A DNA stretch of 64,000 nt from Amycolatopsis sp. 2-15 (lineage in GTDB: Bacteria; Actinomycetota; Actinomycetes; Mycobacteriales; Pseudonocardiaceae), in the NCBI RefSeq assembly GCF_030285625.1, contig NZ_CP127294.1, positions 3,916,001-3,980,000 on the forward strand, in the 5' to 3' direction. A model generated the notes under the pieces. The model was not told the DNA's origin. It was given only the letters and a program-made list of their open reading frames with translations, and did not search any database. This document shows, in pieces, positions 6,225-16,357 of this stretch. The translations under genes were made by a program, and so were the position numbers. How positions within the stretch are numbered: position 1 is the first letter of the stretch; the number at the start of each line of letters is the position of its first letter.

Positions 6225-8606
6225 TCAGATGGTGCCGTGGTGTTGGAGATAGCGGAAAGTCGCGATTCCCGGTAGGACGGGCAGCCAGTAGGTCAGCAGC
6301 CGCGAAGTGAGGACCGCCGCGACCGAGGCGGCCGGCGGGACACCCACCGCGCTCAGCCCAGCGACCATCAAGCTCTCCACGGCGCCCAGTCCGCCGGGAA
6401 TCGGCGCGAGGTGCCCGAGGGACTGGGCGACCACGAACACCACGAGCACCGCCGCCACGGGAACTCGAACGCCGAAGGCGGCCAGGCTGGTGGCGAGCCC
6501 GAGACCGGAGAACAGCAGGTAGCCGCCCGCGCCGCCGAACAACTCGAGCGCGCGGATCGGATCGCGCAGGACGGGCAGCAGATCGCGGGCCATCGCCAAC
6601 GAGGGCCGGACCAGCCGGCGACGCCCCAGTGGGGAGCCGACCACGACACCGGCGATGACCAGCGCACCGGCCGCACCCGCCAGGACCGGCCACCCGTGCG
6701 GGATGGACACCCCGCGCAGCACTCCCGAACCACCGAGCGCGAACACGCCGATCACGCACCAGAGCGCCGAGACGGCGCCCGTGGCGGCGAGGTTCAGCAG
6801 GGTGACGCCCACGGCGTGGGCGCGGCGGATGCCCAGGCGTTCCATGAAAGCGATGTTGATGCCGAAGAACCCGACGCCGCCGGGCGTGGTGCGCCCGGTG
6901 AACGCCGCCGCCAGCTGCACCGCGGTGGTGCGCCAGAACGGCAGTGGTGTCACGCTGGAGCCGAGGATCGACACGGACGACATCACGATCGCCAGCAGAC
7001 CGGTGACCACGGACGCGATCAACCATCCCCAGTGGGCGTCCCGCAGCGAGCCCACCACCTCGTGGAGGCCGGACAGCTGCGGCAGCAGCACATACACGGC
7101 CGCGCCGAACAGCAGCAGTCCGATGATCGTCCTCGGGCGCACCGGGGAACGGAACGTGGGGATGGGCCGGTCGATCGTGTCGGCGAGCGTCTCACGGAGA
7201 TCGGTCAGCACGTAGCGGCCGTCGATCTGGGTCCGGATCCTGCGGGGCAACGCGAGGGGCTGGAGGTAGGGCAGAGCCGCCTCGAGCCGGTCGGGCGACA
7301 GCGTCCTGCGCGCGCTGCGGACCGTCCGCTCGACACCGACCAGCGCCGTCAAGGACACCAGCGCCTCGGCGAGGTCCTGCGCGCAGCGGGCCGGGGCCGC
7401 GCTCACCCTGCCGAAGGTGAAGTCGAGCAGCCACACGTCGCCGGCGGTGTCGACGAGGAAGTTCTCGGGCCGCAGGTCGTGGTGGGCGATCCGGGCCGCG
7501 GAGAGGATCGCGACCTGCTGCCAGATGCCGTCCAGCACCGGCTCGCCTATCTCGGCGGAATCCCCTTTTGTCAAGCGGCGGCCCTCGACTTCCCGGCGCA
7601 CCAGCAGCGGCGAGCCGTGTTCGGTCTCGCAGACCGATACGACCGACGGCGTCCGCACCCCGGCGCGGTCGGCGAAGAGCGTGACGAACGCTTCGTGCTC
7701 GGCCTCGTGGTAAGTGGTCGAGAGCGGAGGATCGTCTTCGACGTCGAGGGAGGCCAGCAGCCGTCTGAGCCGGTACCACGCTCCCGCCCGGCGGTGGAGC
7801 CGGCGCACGATCTCCACTCGCAGCCGGTCACCCGTCGAGGTGTCCACCGTGAACTGCAGCGGTCCCCGCGTGTTCTTCTTGATCGGGAGCACGCGGATCG
7901 GGTTCACCCCGGCCACGCCCAGTGCGTGGTGCACCGCTTCCGCCGACGTTCGGCGACCGGGCGCCCCCAGCACCAGGTGGATGATCGTGCCGGCGCCCCA
8001 GCCGAGGAACACCCCGGCGAAGGCCCCCAGCGGGAGCTGGCCGCCGAGGTACACGTCGGCCGCGGCGACCAGGATCGCCACCGCCCAGGCCAGGTTGCGG
8101 AACTTGACGGTGAGGTAGGGGGCGGCGACCGTGGCCATCGCCGCCGCGACCGCCGCGGTCGAGGACGGGAAGTCGAACCCGGCGGCACCGGGAAGCCGGC
8201 TCGCCGGGTCGGCGAACAGCTCGGCGGGAACGGGCCGGTACCCGATGAACCGGTGCAGGATCCGCGCCGATCCCCAGGCCAGGGTTCCGGCCGTCGCGAG
8301 GTACACCCCGAGCCGTATCCGCTTGAAGTACAACGCCAGTGCGGACGCGGCGGCGATGCCGATCCAGCTCCCGATCCCCGCCAGCACCCGCCACACCCAG
8401 AGCGAAGCGGCCGGGATCTTCCCGAACTGCTGGTAGATCACCACCTCGACCGGATTGACGGCCGGGTTCCTCGCCACGAGCGCACACAAGGTGACCACGG
8501 CGGCCGCGGTCGCCAGCGAGATCAAGTCGCCTGGTCTCCGGCCGATCGACAGCGAAATCCGGCGCCGGCCGCTCGCGGCCGCCGAACTCTCGTTGTTGCC
8601 CTTCAC
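6225..8606 (-). CDS. Fused PAP2-like, kinase-like and flippase-like membrane protein
   Basis: A 793-residue protein from the GTG at 8606 (GAGG five bases upstream); an upstream GTG at 8696 gives 823 residues but has no ribosome site. Domain order: (1) six membrane helices of a PAP2 phosphatase fold (about 15-205) with RP in GYRPVP and PSST in place of PSGH, and the third-motif histidine absent; (2) a soluble aminoglycoside-phosphotransferase/ABC1-like kinase region (about 240-460) with HHDLRPENFLVD and LLDFTFGR; (3) a C-terminal lysylphosphatidylglycerol-synthase-type transmembrane domain (about 490-790; TTPGGVGFFGIN, PIPGGLGAVES). The PAP2 site looks inactive, while the kinase HxDxxxxN and DF motifs look intact. 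It probably acts in membrane lipid or cell-wall polymer metabolism. It is convergent with the HesB-like gene. Confidence 0.8.
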   Translation of the reverse strand: MKGNNESSAAASGRRRISLSIGRRPGDLISLATAAAVVTLCALVARNPAVNPVEVVIYQQFGKIPAASLWVWRVLAGIGSWIGIAAASALALYFKRIRLGVYLATAGTLAWGSARILHRFIGYRPVPAELFADPASRLPGAAGFDFPSSTAAVAAAMATVAAPYLTVKFRNLAWAVAILVAAADVYLGGQLPLGAFAGVFLGWGAGTIIHLVLGAPGRRTSAEAVHHALGVAGVNPIRVLPIKKNTRGPLQFTVDTSTGDRLRVEIVRRLHRRAGAWYRLRRLLASLDVEDDPPLSTTYHEAEHEAFVTLFADRAGVRTPSVVSVCETEHGSPLLVRREVEGRRLTKGDSAEIGEPVLDGIWQQVAILSAARIAHHDLRPENFLVDTAGDVWLLDFTFGRVSAAPARCAQDLAEALVSLTALVGVERTVRSARRTLSPDRLEAALPYLQPLALPRRIRTQIDGRYVLTDLRETLADTIDRPIPTFRSPVRPRTIIGLLLFGAAVYVLLPQLSGLHEVVGSLRDAHWGWLIASVVTGLLAIVMSSVSILGSSVTPLPFWRTTAVQLAAAFTGRTTPGGVGFFGINIAFMERLGIRRAHAVGVTLLNLAATGAVSALWCVIGVFALGGSGVLRGVSIPHGWPVLAGAAGALVIAGVVVGSPLGRRRLVRPSLAMARDLLPVLRDPIRALELFGGAGGYLLFSGLGLATSLAAFGVRVPVAAVLVVFVVAQSLGHLAPIPGGLGAVESLMVAGLSAVGVPPAASVAAVLTSRLLTYWLPVLPGIATFRYLQHHGTI

Positions 8607-8793
8607 TGCTGCCTCGGACTCATCGCGGGTCGCACGGTCGACCACCCCAGCGTCCGCCCGACCCGCGGCCAGGACAACCAGGAGAACGACGCGCACGAGG
8701 TCGGCGAGTTTACGATCATGTGGCCGGGGTACCCCGACGGCGCGCCCCCAGACTTCGGGCTCCGGTCATCCCGTCGTGCGAAGGGGCGCGCCC

Positions 8794-8946
8794 ATGTCCG
8801 ACGAGGCTACGACACCGCACGAGCCGTCTGTCGCCGAAAGAGCCGCGACGGCCTTCGTCAAGGCAGCCGACGCGGGTCTCCTCAGCGCCGAGGAGCTCCT
8901 CTGGTTGCTGACGCGGCTGTCTCCCACCGGCGAGGCAAGCCCGTGA
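8794..8946 (+). CDS. Small acidic protein, first gene of an unknown operon
   Basis: A 50-residue ORF, ATG at 8794 preceded by AAGGGGCG. The sequence is acidic and helical (VAERAATAFVKAADAGLLSAEELLWLLTRLS). Its TGA overlaps the GTG of the next gene by three bases, which supports real translation. No family recognised. It is divergent from the fused membrane protein gene, so the 8607-8793 gap should hold both promoters. Confidence 0.6.
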   Translation: MSDEATTPHEPSVAERAATAFVKAADAGLLSAEELLWLLTRLSPTGEASP

Positions 8947-9452
8947 CCGCGGGCACCCGTTCCGCGCGACCCCCCGGGCACCTGAGCGCCGCCCCACCCT
9001 GGTCGAGCGGCGCGGACGACCTCGAAGTGCGGATGGTGAACCTGGCCTACCGGGTCACCGTGAGCACGGGGTGCTCCCGCCGTACGCGCGCCCGGGTCTG
9101 GCGGAGCGTGTCGAGGGTGGTCGCCACCCGATCGCCGGCCGGGGCACCGAACGAGGACGCGCGGATCCGCGGGCTGGTCCTGGCCGCCGTGCACGGGGAA
9201 CTCGCGGCGGGGATCGCGCGGGACCGGTTGCGCGCGGTGTTGCAGGAGGCGCTCCTGCTCGACGAGGTGGCGTTGCTGCCGCTACGGCAACGCTTCACGC
9301 TGTGGGCGGCCGCGGTCCAGCGGCGCACGGTCGCGGAAGTCGCCGAGCTGGCGGGCTGGACGCCGGCGCAGGTCGCCCGGTTGCTGCGGGCGGCGTTGCG
9401 GACCGTCGCGAAGTCCGGGTACGGGCAGGCCGTTACCGAGGGGGCGCGCTGA
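8943..9452 (+). CDS. Sigma-factor region 4-like helix-turn-helix protein
   Basis: A 169-residue basic protein with overlapping starts and stops on both sides (GTGA at 8943, TGATG at 9450-9454). Residues about 110-160 (LPLRQRFTLWAAAVQRRTVA, then EVAELAGWTPAQVARLLRAA) match the pattern of sigma-70 region 4: LP-R-R, a variable helix, EIA-LG-S-V and a basic recognition helix. The N-terminal half is rich in Arg/Ala and shows no region 2 core-binding or -10 recognition signature. It is therefore a stand-alone region-4-type HTH, or a very divergent ECF-like factor. The operon partners are two unknown small proteins. Target promoters unknown. Confidence 0.6.
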   Translation: MTAGTRSARPPGHLSAAPPWSSGADDLEVRMVNLAYRVTVSTGCSRRTRARVWRSVSRVVATRSPAGAPNEDARIRGLVLAAVHGELAAGIARDRLRAVLQEALLLDEVALLPLRQRFTLWAAAVQRRTVAEVAELAGWTPAQVARLLRAALRTVAKSGYGQAVTEGAR

Positions 9453-9703
9453 TGGCTAACCCGTTCCCGGTCACCGCCGAGCTGCGGCTGGAATCGGCGT
9501 TGCACACCAGCCTGACCCTCGTCGGCGCCGCCACGACCGAGCGAGTCGCCGACGCGGCCGCGCTGGGCGGGCGGCTCGACCGCTACCTCGCCGACGGCTA
9601 CGACGTCGAGCGCGCCGCCGACGGGTGGGTGCTGCTGCGCCGCGGATCCACTCGCGTGACGCTCACCGTCCGGCCCGAGGAGCGGGGGAGCGGCTCGGTC
9701 TAG
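9452..9703 (+). CDS. Small protein, third gene of the unknown operon
   Basis: An 83-residue protein whose ATG overlaps the preceding TGA (TGATG). The sequence FPVTAELRLESALHTSLTLV, then a LGGRLDRYLADGYDVERAADGW segment and a basic LRRGSTRVTLTVRP strand, looks like a compact alpha/beta fold. I do not recognise a family. Coupling to the sigma-like gene suggests a regulator or partner. Its last codons lie inside the terminator hairpin at 9680-9723. Confidence 0.55.
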   Translation: MANPFPVTAELRLESALHTSLTLVGAATTERVADAAALGGRLDRYLADGYDVERAADGWVLLRRGSTRVTLTVRPEERGSGSV

Positions 9704-9723
9704 GCCGAGCCGCTCCCCCGCTC
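9680..9723. terminator. Perfect 19-bp hairpin between convergent genes
   Basis: GAGCGGGGGAGCGGCTCGG at 9680-9698 and its exact reverse complement at 9705-9723, with a 6-base loop that includes the TAG stop of the 9452 gene. There is no long T tract on either side. It lies between the 3' ends of two convergent operons (unknown operon and transaldolase), so a bidirectional terminator is the natural reading. Confidence 0.8.
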
Positions 9724-9737
9724 GCCGGTGGTCCTTC

Positions 9738-10862
9738 TCAGCCGGCCGCGAGCTGGCGGAGCCGGCCGCCGACGGTCTTGCCCAGCTCGTCCCAGCTGTC
9801 GGTGAACTTGCGCACCCCTTCCCGCTCCAGCGTGGCGACGACGTCGTCGTAGTCGATGCCCAGCCGGGCGAGCTCGGCGAACACGTCCGCGGCCGCGGCG
9901 TAGGTGTCCTGCACCCGGGTGGCGGGCACGGTGCCGTGGTCGGCGAACGCCGCGAGCGTGCTGCCGGGCATGGTGTTCACCGTGCCCGGGATGGCGAGCT
10001 CGGACACGTACACGGTGTCGGGGTAGTCGGGGTTCTTCACACCGGTGGAGGCCCACAGGGGCCGCTGCAGCCGCGCCCCGGTGCCGGCGAGGCGGTCCCA
10101 GCGGGCGCTCGCGGCGACCTCTTCGTGGATCCGGTGCGCCAGCCGCGCGTTGGCGAGAGCGGCCTTGCCCTTGACGGCCAGGGCCCGGGAGGTGCCGATG
10201 GGGTCGAGAAGGGCGTCGACCCGGGTGTCGACGCGGGAGACGAAGAACGACGCGACGGAGTGGATCGCGGTGAGGTCGCGCCCCTCCAGATCGGCCTTTT
10301 CAAGGCCGGTGAGGTACGCGTCGAGCACTTCGCGGTAGCGGTCGAGGGAGAAGACGAGGGTCACGTTGACGCTGATGCCGTCGCCGATGACCGCGGTGAT
10401 CGCGGCGAGGCCCTCGGCGGTGGCGGGGATCTTGACGAGCAGGTTCGGCTCGTCCACCGCGGCCCACAGCTCACGCGCGCGGTCCACGGTCGCGGCGGCG
10501 TCGTGGGCGAGGCCGGGATCGACCTCGAGCGACACCCGGCCGTCGACGCCGTCCGTGCGGTCGTAGACGGGTCGCAGGACCTGGCACGCGGAGCGGACGT
10601 CGTCGGTCGTGAGGACGAAGACGGTGTCCTCGACGCTGCTGCCGGCCTCGGCCAGCTTGCGCAGCTGCGCCTCGTAGCGGTCGCCGTGCGCGAGAGCGGA
10701 GGCGAAGATCGTCGGGTTCGTGGTGATCCCGACGACGTGCTTGTCCGCGATCAGCGCGTCCAGGTCGCCGCTCTCGAGCAGCTCACGGGACAGGTCGTCG
10801 AGCCAGACCGACACACCGGAGGCGGACAGGTCGGCGAGTGGGTCGTTGTGGTGCGTGGTCAT
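9738..10862 (-). CDS. tal: Transaldolase
   Basis: A 374-residue transaldolase (EC 2.2.1.2), which transfers a dihydroxyacetone unit between sedoheptulose 7-phosphate and glyceraldehyde 3-phosphate in the non-oxidative pentose phosphate pathway. Visible landmarks: [15 protein letters not shown] at the N-terminus, [20 protein letters not shown], the Schiff-base lysine in NLLVKIPAT (about residue 140), and [15 protein letters not shown]. Length fits the actinobacterial form of about 370 residues. The start ATG at 10862 has GGAGG upstream. It lies 36 bp downstream of transketolase on the same strand, so the two are probably one operon, giving ribose 5-phosphate and NADPH-linked carbon cycling independent of the oxidative genes, which are not here. 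Confidence 0.95.
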   Translation of the reverse strand: MTTHHNDPLADLSASGVSVWLDDLSRELLESGDLDALIADKHVVGITTNPTIFASALAHGDRYEAQLRKLAEAGSSVEDTVFVLTTDDVRSACQVLRPVYDRTDGVDGRVSLEVDPGLAHDAAATVDRARELWAAVDEPNLLVKIPATAEGLAAITAVIGDGISVNVTLVFSLDRYREVLDAYLTGLEKADLEGRDLTAIHSVASFFVSRVDTRVDALLDPIGTSRALAVKGKAALANARLAHRIHEEVAASARWDRLAGTGARLQRPLWASTGVKNPDYPDTVYVSELAIPGTVNTMPGSTLAAFADHGTVPATRVQDTYAAAADVFAELARLGIDYDDVVATLEREGVRKFTDSWDELGKTVGGRLRQLAAG

Positions 10863-10898
10863 GGAAACCTCCGTAAGCGGGGATGTCAGGGCGGTTCG

Positions 10899-13100
<2,202 letters not shown>

Positions 13101-13165
13101 GGGGTGAGGTTCTTCCTGGGTCGGGGGACCGGGTGCCGTGCGCCCCGGATGTCTGCAGTGGACGG

Positions 13166-13597
13166 TCAGTGCGCCGTGGTGGAGAAGTACTCGCCGATGC
13201 TCGTCCGGTCTTCCGGATCGGCGCCCGCGCGCAGGTAGCCGGCCGCCGTGTCGTCCGGCGTCGCCGGTGGCACGACGAGTAGCACGAGGCGCCGGTCCTG
13301 GGTGGCGGTCAGCGTGATGCTCCCGCCGGACAGCGAGTGGAGGAATCCCTCCAGGCGCACGAGGTTCCCCTCGCGGGACAGCTTGCGGTTCGTGATCTCC
13401 CAGCCGTCGGACAGGTGGTAGGTGATCCGCTCGACGGGGGAGATGGTGTCGCGCACCGCGTCGAGCAGCGCGGGGAACTCCGTGGCGGTGTCGCGGGAAC
13501 GCGGCCACCACGTCCCGTCGGTCGGCCGCGGGCCGGAGCCCGCCGGCTTCAGTTCCAGCCGCACGCCGGCGTCCGGTGCGTGCTCTTGTGATGTCAT
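13166..13597 (-). CDS. DUF5994 family protein (copy 3)
   Basis: A 143-residue DUF5994 protein: VRLELKPAG opening, GTWWPRSRD block (about residues 28-36), ITYHLSDGWEITNRKL centre, VRLEGF, and RLVLLVVPPATP strand. The ATG at 13597 overlaps the TGA of the upstream desaturase (ATGA), so it is translationally coupled to that gene. This pairing ties the family to membrane-lipid adaptation more strongly than copies 1 and 2 do. Unlike them it lacks the SAQN/SDQN motif near the end, having AGYLRAGADPEDR instead. Function unknown. Confidence 0.8.
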   Translation of the reverse strand: MTSQEHAPDAGVRLELKPAGSGPRPTDGTWWPRSRDTATEFPALLDAVRDTISPVERITYHLSDGWEITNRKLSREGNLVRLEGFLHSLSGGSITLTATQDRRLVLLVVPPATPDDTAAGYLRAGADPEDRTSIGEYFSTTAH

Positions 13598-14673
13598 GAC
13601 GAGACCTCTCTGGCGGACGGGCGGGGTGACCGCAACGGTGCGCTCACCTCGTGCAGGTGCGCGAGGACGTAGCGGTAGGACCGCACCAGCCCGCATTCGG
13701 CGTAGTCGATGCCGTGGGACGCGCAGAACGCCCGCACGAGCGGCTGGGCCCGGCGGAGGTTGGGCCGCGGCATCGTCGGGAACAGGTGGTGCTCGATCTG
13801 GTAGTTGAGGCCGCCGAGCAGCCCGTCGACCCAGCGGCTGCCGCGCACGTTGCGGCTGGTGAGCACCTGCCGGGCCAGGAACCCGGGGGTGGCCGAGCCG
13901 GAGTAGGTCGGCATCCCCTTGTGCCCCGGCGCGAACGAGCATCCCATGTAGACACCCCACAGGCCCTGGTGCACGGCGATGAACGCGATCGCGACCGGCG
14001 GCGACAGCACGAGGAACACGGCGGTCAGGTAGCTCGCGAGGGACACCAGCTGGATGAGCGCTTCACTGCGCCGGCGAGGCGTGGCCGGGTCCCGGACGGC
14101 CTCGACGGCGGCCCAGTGCAGGCTCAGGCCTTCCAGCAGCAGAAGCGGGAAGAACAGCATCGCCTGGTTGCGCGCGGTCCAGCGGACCAGGCCGCGGCGG
14201 TCGCGCGACTGGTCGCGGGTGAAGGCCAGCAAGGGGATGTCGAGGTCGGGGTCGGACTCCTCGTGGTTGGGGTGGGCGTGGTGTCTCGTGTGCTTGCCGG
14301 TCCACCACTGGTAGCTGATGCCGACGATCCCGCCGAGCACCCGGCCCAGCCGGTCGTTGGCCGCACGGCTGCGGAAGATCTGCTGGTGTCCGGCGTCGTG
14401 GCCGAGGAAGGCGAGCTGCGTGGACAGCACGGCGAAGAACACCGCGGTGGCGAGCTGCCACCAGTTGTCCCCGATGAGCGCGAAGGCGGCGCAGCCCGCC
14501 GCGAAGGCCAGGAAAGTGAGACCGATCTTGACGGCGTAGTAACCCCTGCGGCGCTTCAGCAGTCCGGCGGCGCGGATCTCGCGGGAGAGTTCGACGTAGT
14601 CGCGGTCCCCCGCGTCGGGCGAGGTGAGCGGTGAGAGGGCATCGGCCGAGGCCGTATTGGTGCGCGGCGGCAT
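13594..14673 (-). CDS. Membrane fatty acid desaturase (copy 1)
   Basis: A 359-residue di-iron acyl-lipid desaturase. I chose the ATG at 14673 (MPPRTNTA), which has GGAAGGA upstream; the frame is open further but without a ribosome site. The three histidine boxes are complete: HDAGH (about 112-116), HTRHH (about 150-154) and QIEHH near residue 295, the last with the front-end/delta-6-type Q-x2-HH. Two paired hydrophobic regions (about 58-90 and 205-245) span the membrane. The enzyme inserts a double bond into membrane fatty acyl chains using O2 and reduced ferredoxin or cytochrome. It is co-transcribed with DUF5994 copy 3. It is strongly similar to the gene at 48372 and to the remnant at 3694. 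Confidence 0.92.
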   Translation of the reverse strand: MPPRTNTASADALSPLTSPDAGDRDYVELSREIRAAGLLKRRRGYYAVKIGLTFLAFAAGCAAFALIGDNWWQLATAVFFAVLSTQLAFLGHDAGHQQIFRSRAANDRLGRVLGGIVGISYQWWTGKHTRHHAHPNHEESDPDLDIPLLAFTRDQSRDRRGLVRWTARNQAMLFFPLLLLEGLSLHWAAVEAVRDPATPRRRSEALIQLVSLASYLTAVFLVLSPPVAIAFIAVHQGLWGVYMGCSFAPGHKGMPTYSGSATPGFLARQVLTSRNVRGSRWVDGLLGGLNYQIEHHLFPTMPRPNLRRAQPLVRAFCASHGIDYAECGLVRSYRYVLAHLHEVSAPLRSPRPSAREVSS

Positions 14674-14862
14674 GGGTGTCCTTCCCGGACGGGTGGGGTC
14701 GCCAGGTCCGGGGCGGCCGTGGTGGCTCTCGGCCCGGATAACCGCGATCCGGGCCGGCCAAACACGCGCGGCGCTCCGGCGACCCCGGGACGCCCGAGCG
14801 CCCACCGCGGCCACGGCATAGGCTCAATCGGTCGGCGGGAGAGCCGAGACGGGAGTGCCGTG
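14674..14862. promoter_or_regulatory. Divergent promoter region of desaturase and GAF-ANTAR pair
   Basis: A 190-bp gap between divergently transcribed operons, expected to hold both promoters. I do not see a clear -35/-10 pair or inverted repeat that I would trust. Confidence 0.35.
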
Positions 14863-15594
14863 ATGGACGATCGGCGGCGGCAGCTGCACCGGCTGCTCGC
14901 CGAGGTCGGCCGAGAGCCGGTCGGCCCGCGCATCGAGCGGGTCTGCGACGTGTGCGTGGGCACGCTCGGAGTGTCCGGCGCCGGTGCGACAGTACTCGGA
15001 AACGGCAAAGGCAATGGCAACGGCGCGGGTCCCGGGCGCCACCGTGGCCTGGTGCACGCCAGTGACACCGTGAGCGCCGGGCTGGACGACTTGCAGTTCA
15101 CCGTCGGCGAGGGCCCGTGCCTGGACGCCTACGCCACCGGCGGCCCGATCCTGGTCCCCGATCTGCTCGCCGAGAGCGCTCGGTGGCCCGCGTTCGGCCC
15201 GGCCGCGGCGAGGCTCGGCGCCGCGGCAGTTTTCTCCTTCCCGCTGCAGGTGGGGGTGGTGCGGCTCGGTTCGCTCGACCTCTACCGCGACCAGGCGGGT
15301 CCGTTGTCGCGGAGCCAGCTGGCCGACGCCCTGCTGCTGGCCGACGTGGCCACCCAGGTGGTCGTCGGCCATCTCGACGGGCACGCCGTCAGCGATCTGT
15401 CGTGGCTGGCCGATTCCCACATCGAGATCCACCAGGCGGTGGGGATGGTGAAGGTCCAGCTCGGGGTCACCGCCGACGCGGCCCTGCTGCGGCTGCGCGG
15501 CCACGCGTTCGCCGAAGGGGCGACGCTGAGCCACGTCGCCCGCCAGGTCGTGGCCCGAACGCTGCGGTTCACCGATGAGGAGAAACCCGCATGA
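14863..15594 (+). CDS. GAF and ANTAR domain regulator (type A, copy 2)
   Basis: A 243-residue paralogue of the gene at 4334. The GAF domain runs from about residue 15 to 165, with ERVCDVCVGTLGVSGAG, VGEGPCLDAYATGG and AAVFSFPLQVGVVRLGSLDLY. The ANTAR domain is at about 185-240, with SHIEIHQAVGMVKVQLGV and VARQVVARTLRF. A low-complexity Gly/Asn insert (GNGKGNGNGAG) interrupts the GAF N-terminal strand and is missing from copy 1. Start ATG at 14863, adjacent GTG at 14860 possible. It is followed 25 bp later by a type B partner, repeating the 4.3-5.9 kb arrangement. Confidence 0.88.
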   Translation: MDDRRRQLHRLLAEVGREPVGPRIERVCDVCVGTLGVSGAGATVLGNGKGNGNGAGPGRHRGLVHASDTVSAGLDDLQFTVGEGPCLDAYATGGPILVPDLLAESARWPAFGPAAARLGAAAVFSFPLQVGVVRLGSLDLYRDQAGPLSRSQLADALLLADVATQVVVGHLDGHAVSDLSWLADSHIEIHQAVGMVKVQLGVTADAALLRLRGHAFAEGATLSHVARQVVARTLRFTDEEKPA

Positions 15595-15619
15595 TGACCA
15601 GCGAAGAAAGGCGTGTTGT

Positions 15620-16357
15620 ATGAGCGCGACCCCAGACCAGCGGCTGGCCCGCACCTTCGTTGCCCTGGCCGACACCCTTGTCGTCGGCTTCGACGTGCTG
15701 GATTTCCTGGCCGCGCTGACCGAGCGCAGTGTCGAGTTGCTCGAGGTCGACGCGGCGAGCGTGATCCTCTCCGATCAGCGCGGAGGCTGGCGGCCCGCCG
15801 CCGGCTCGTCCGAGCGGGCGGATCTGGTCGAACTGTTCGCCGTGCAGGCCCGGCAAGGACCGTGCTTCGACTGCGTCGCCGAGGGACGGCCGGTCCGCAG
15901 CGGCGACCTCGCCACCGAAGCCGCGCTGCGGCGCTGGCCGCGGTTCGCCCCGGCTGCTCTCGACGCCGGTTTCCGCGCGGCCTCCGCCGTGCCGATGCGG
16001 CTTCGGGAGCAGACCGTCGGCGCGTTGACCCTGCTGAAACAGGCACCGGTCGACCCCGACGACAACACCATCGCCGTCGGCCAGGCGCTGGCCGACGTGG
16101 CCACGATCGGGATCCTGCACAACCGGGCCGCCTCGCGCGCGGAGCTGCTGGCGGAGGAGCTCGAAGCCACGCTGCGGCGGCGCGCCGTGATCGAGCAGGC
16201 CAAGGGCGTGCTGGCCGAGCACGGTGGCGTCGACATGCACGAGGCCTTCACCGCGCTGCGCCGCTACGCCCACGACCAGGAACGCGGGCTGTCCGAAGTC
16301 GCGCGTGACCTCGCCGACGGCACCGTCAGTCCCGCCGACGTCTTCGCCCGCGGCTAG
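15620..16357 (+). CDS. GAF and ANTAR domain regulator (type B, copy 2)
   Basis: A 245-residue type B protein, ATG at 15620 with GAAGAAAGGCG upstream. It shows the type B signature LARTFVALADTLVVGFDVLDF, a GAF domain with PCFDCVAEG and ASAVPMRLREQTVGALTLL, the linker SRAELLAEELEATL and the ANTAR domain RRRAVIEQAKGVLAEHGG. The gene ends at the TAG at 16355-16357. This stop codon lies inside the CTAG target duplication of the adjoining IS element, so the insertion left the reading frame and the stop intact. Its 3' untranslated region and any terminator were displaced by the insertion. Confidence 0.88.
   Translation: MSATPDQRLARTFVALADTLVVGFDVLDFLAALTERSVELLEVDAASVILSDQRGGWRPAAGSSERADLVELFAVQARQGPCFDCVAEGRPVRSGDLATEAALRRWPRFAPAALDAGFRAASAVPMRLREQTVGALTLLKQAPVDPDDNTIAVGQALADVATIGILHNRAASRAELLAEELEATLRRRAVIEQAKGVLAEHGGVDMHEAFTALRRYAHDQERGLSEVARDLADGTVSPADVFARG

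Noticed and set aside
6411..9452. Long plus-strand frame through the fused membrane protein gene
   Set aside because: Only its last 170 codons (from the GTG at 8943) look like a protein; the rest is antisense to a multi-domain membrane protein.
9680..9723. An operator at the perfect 19-bp hairpin
   Set aside because: It sits between two convergent gene ends, where a bidirectional terminator explains it better.
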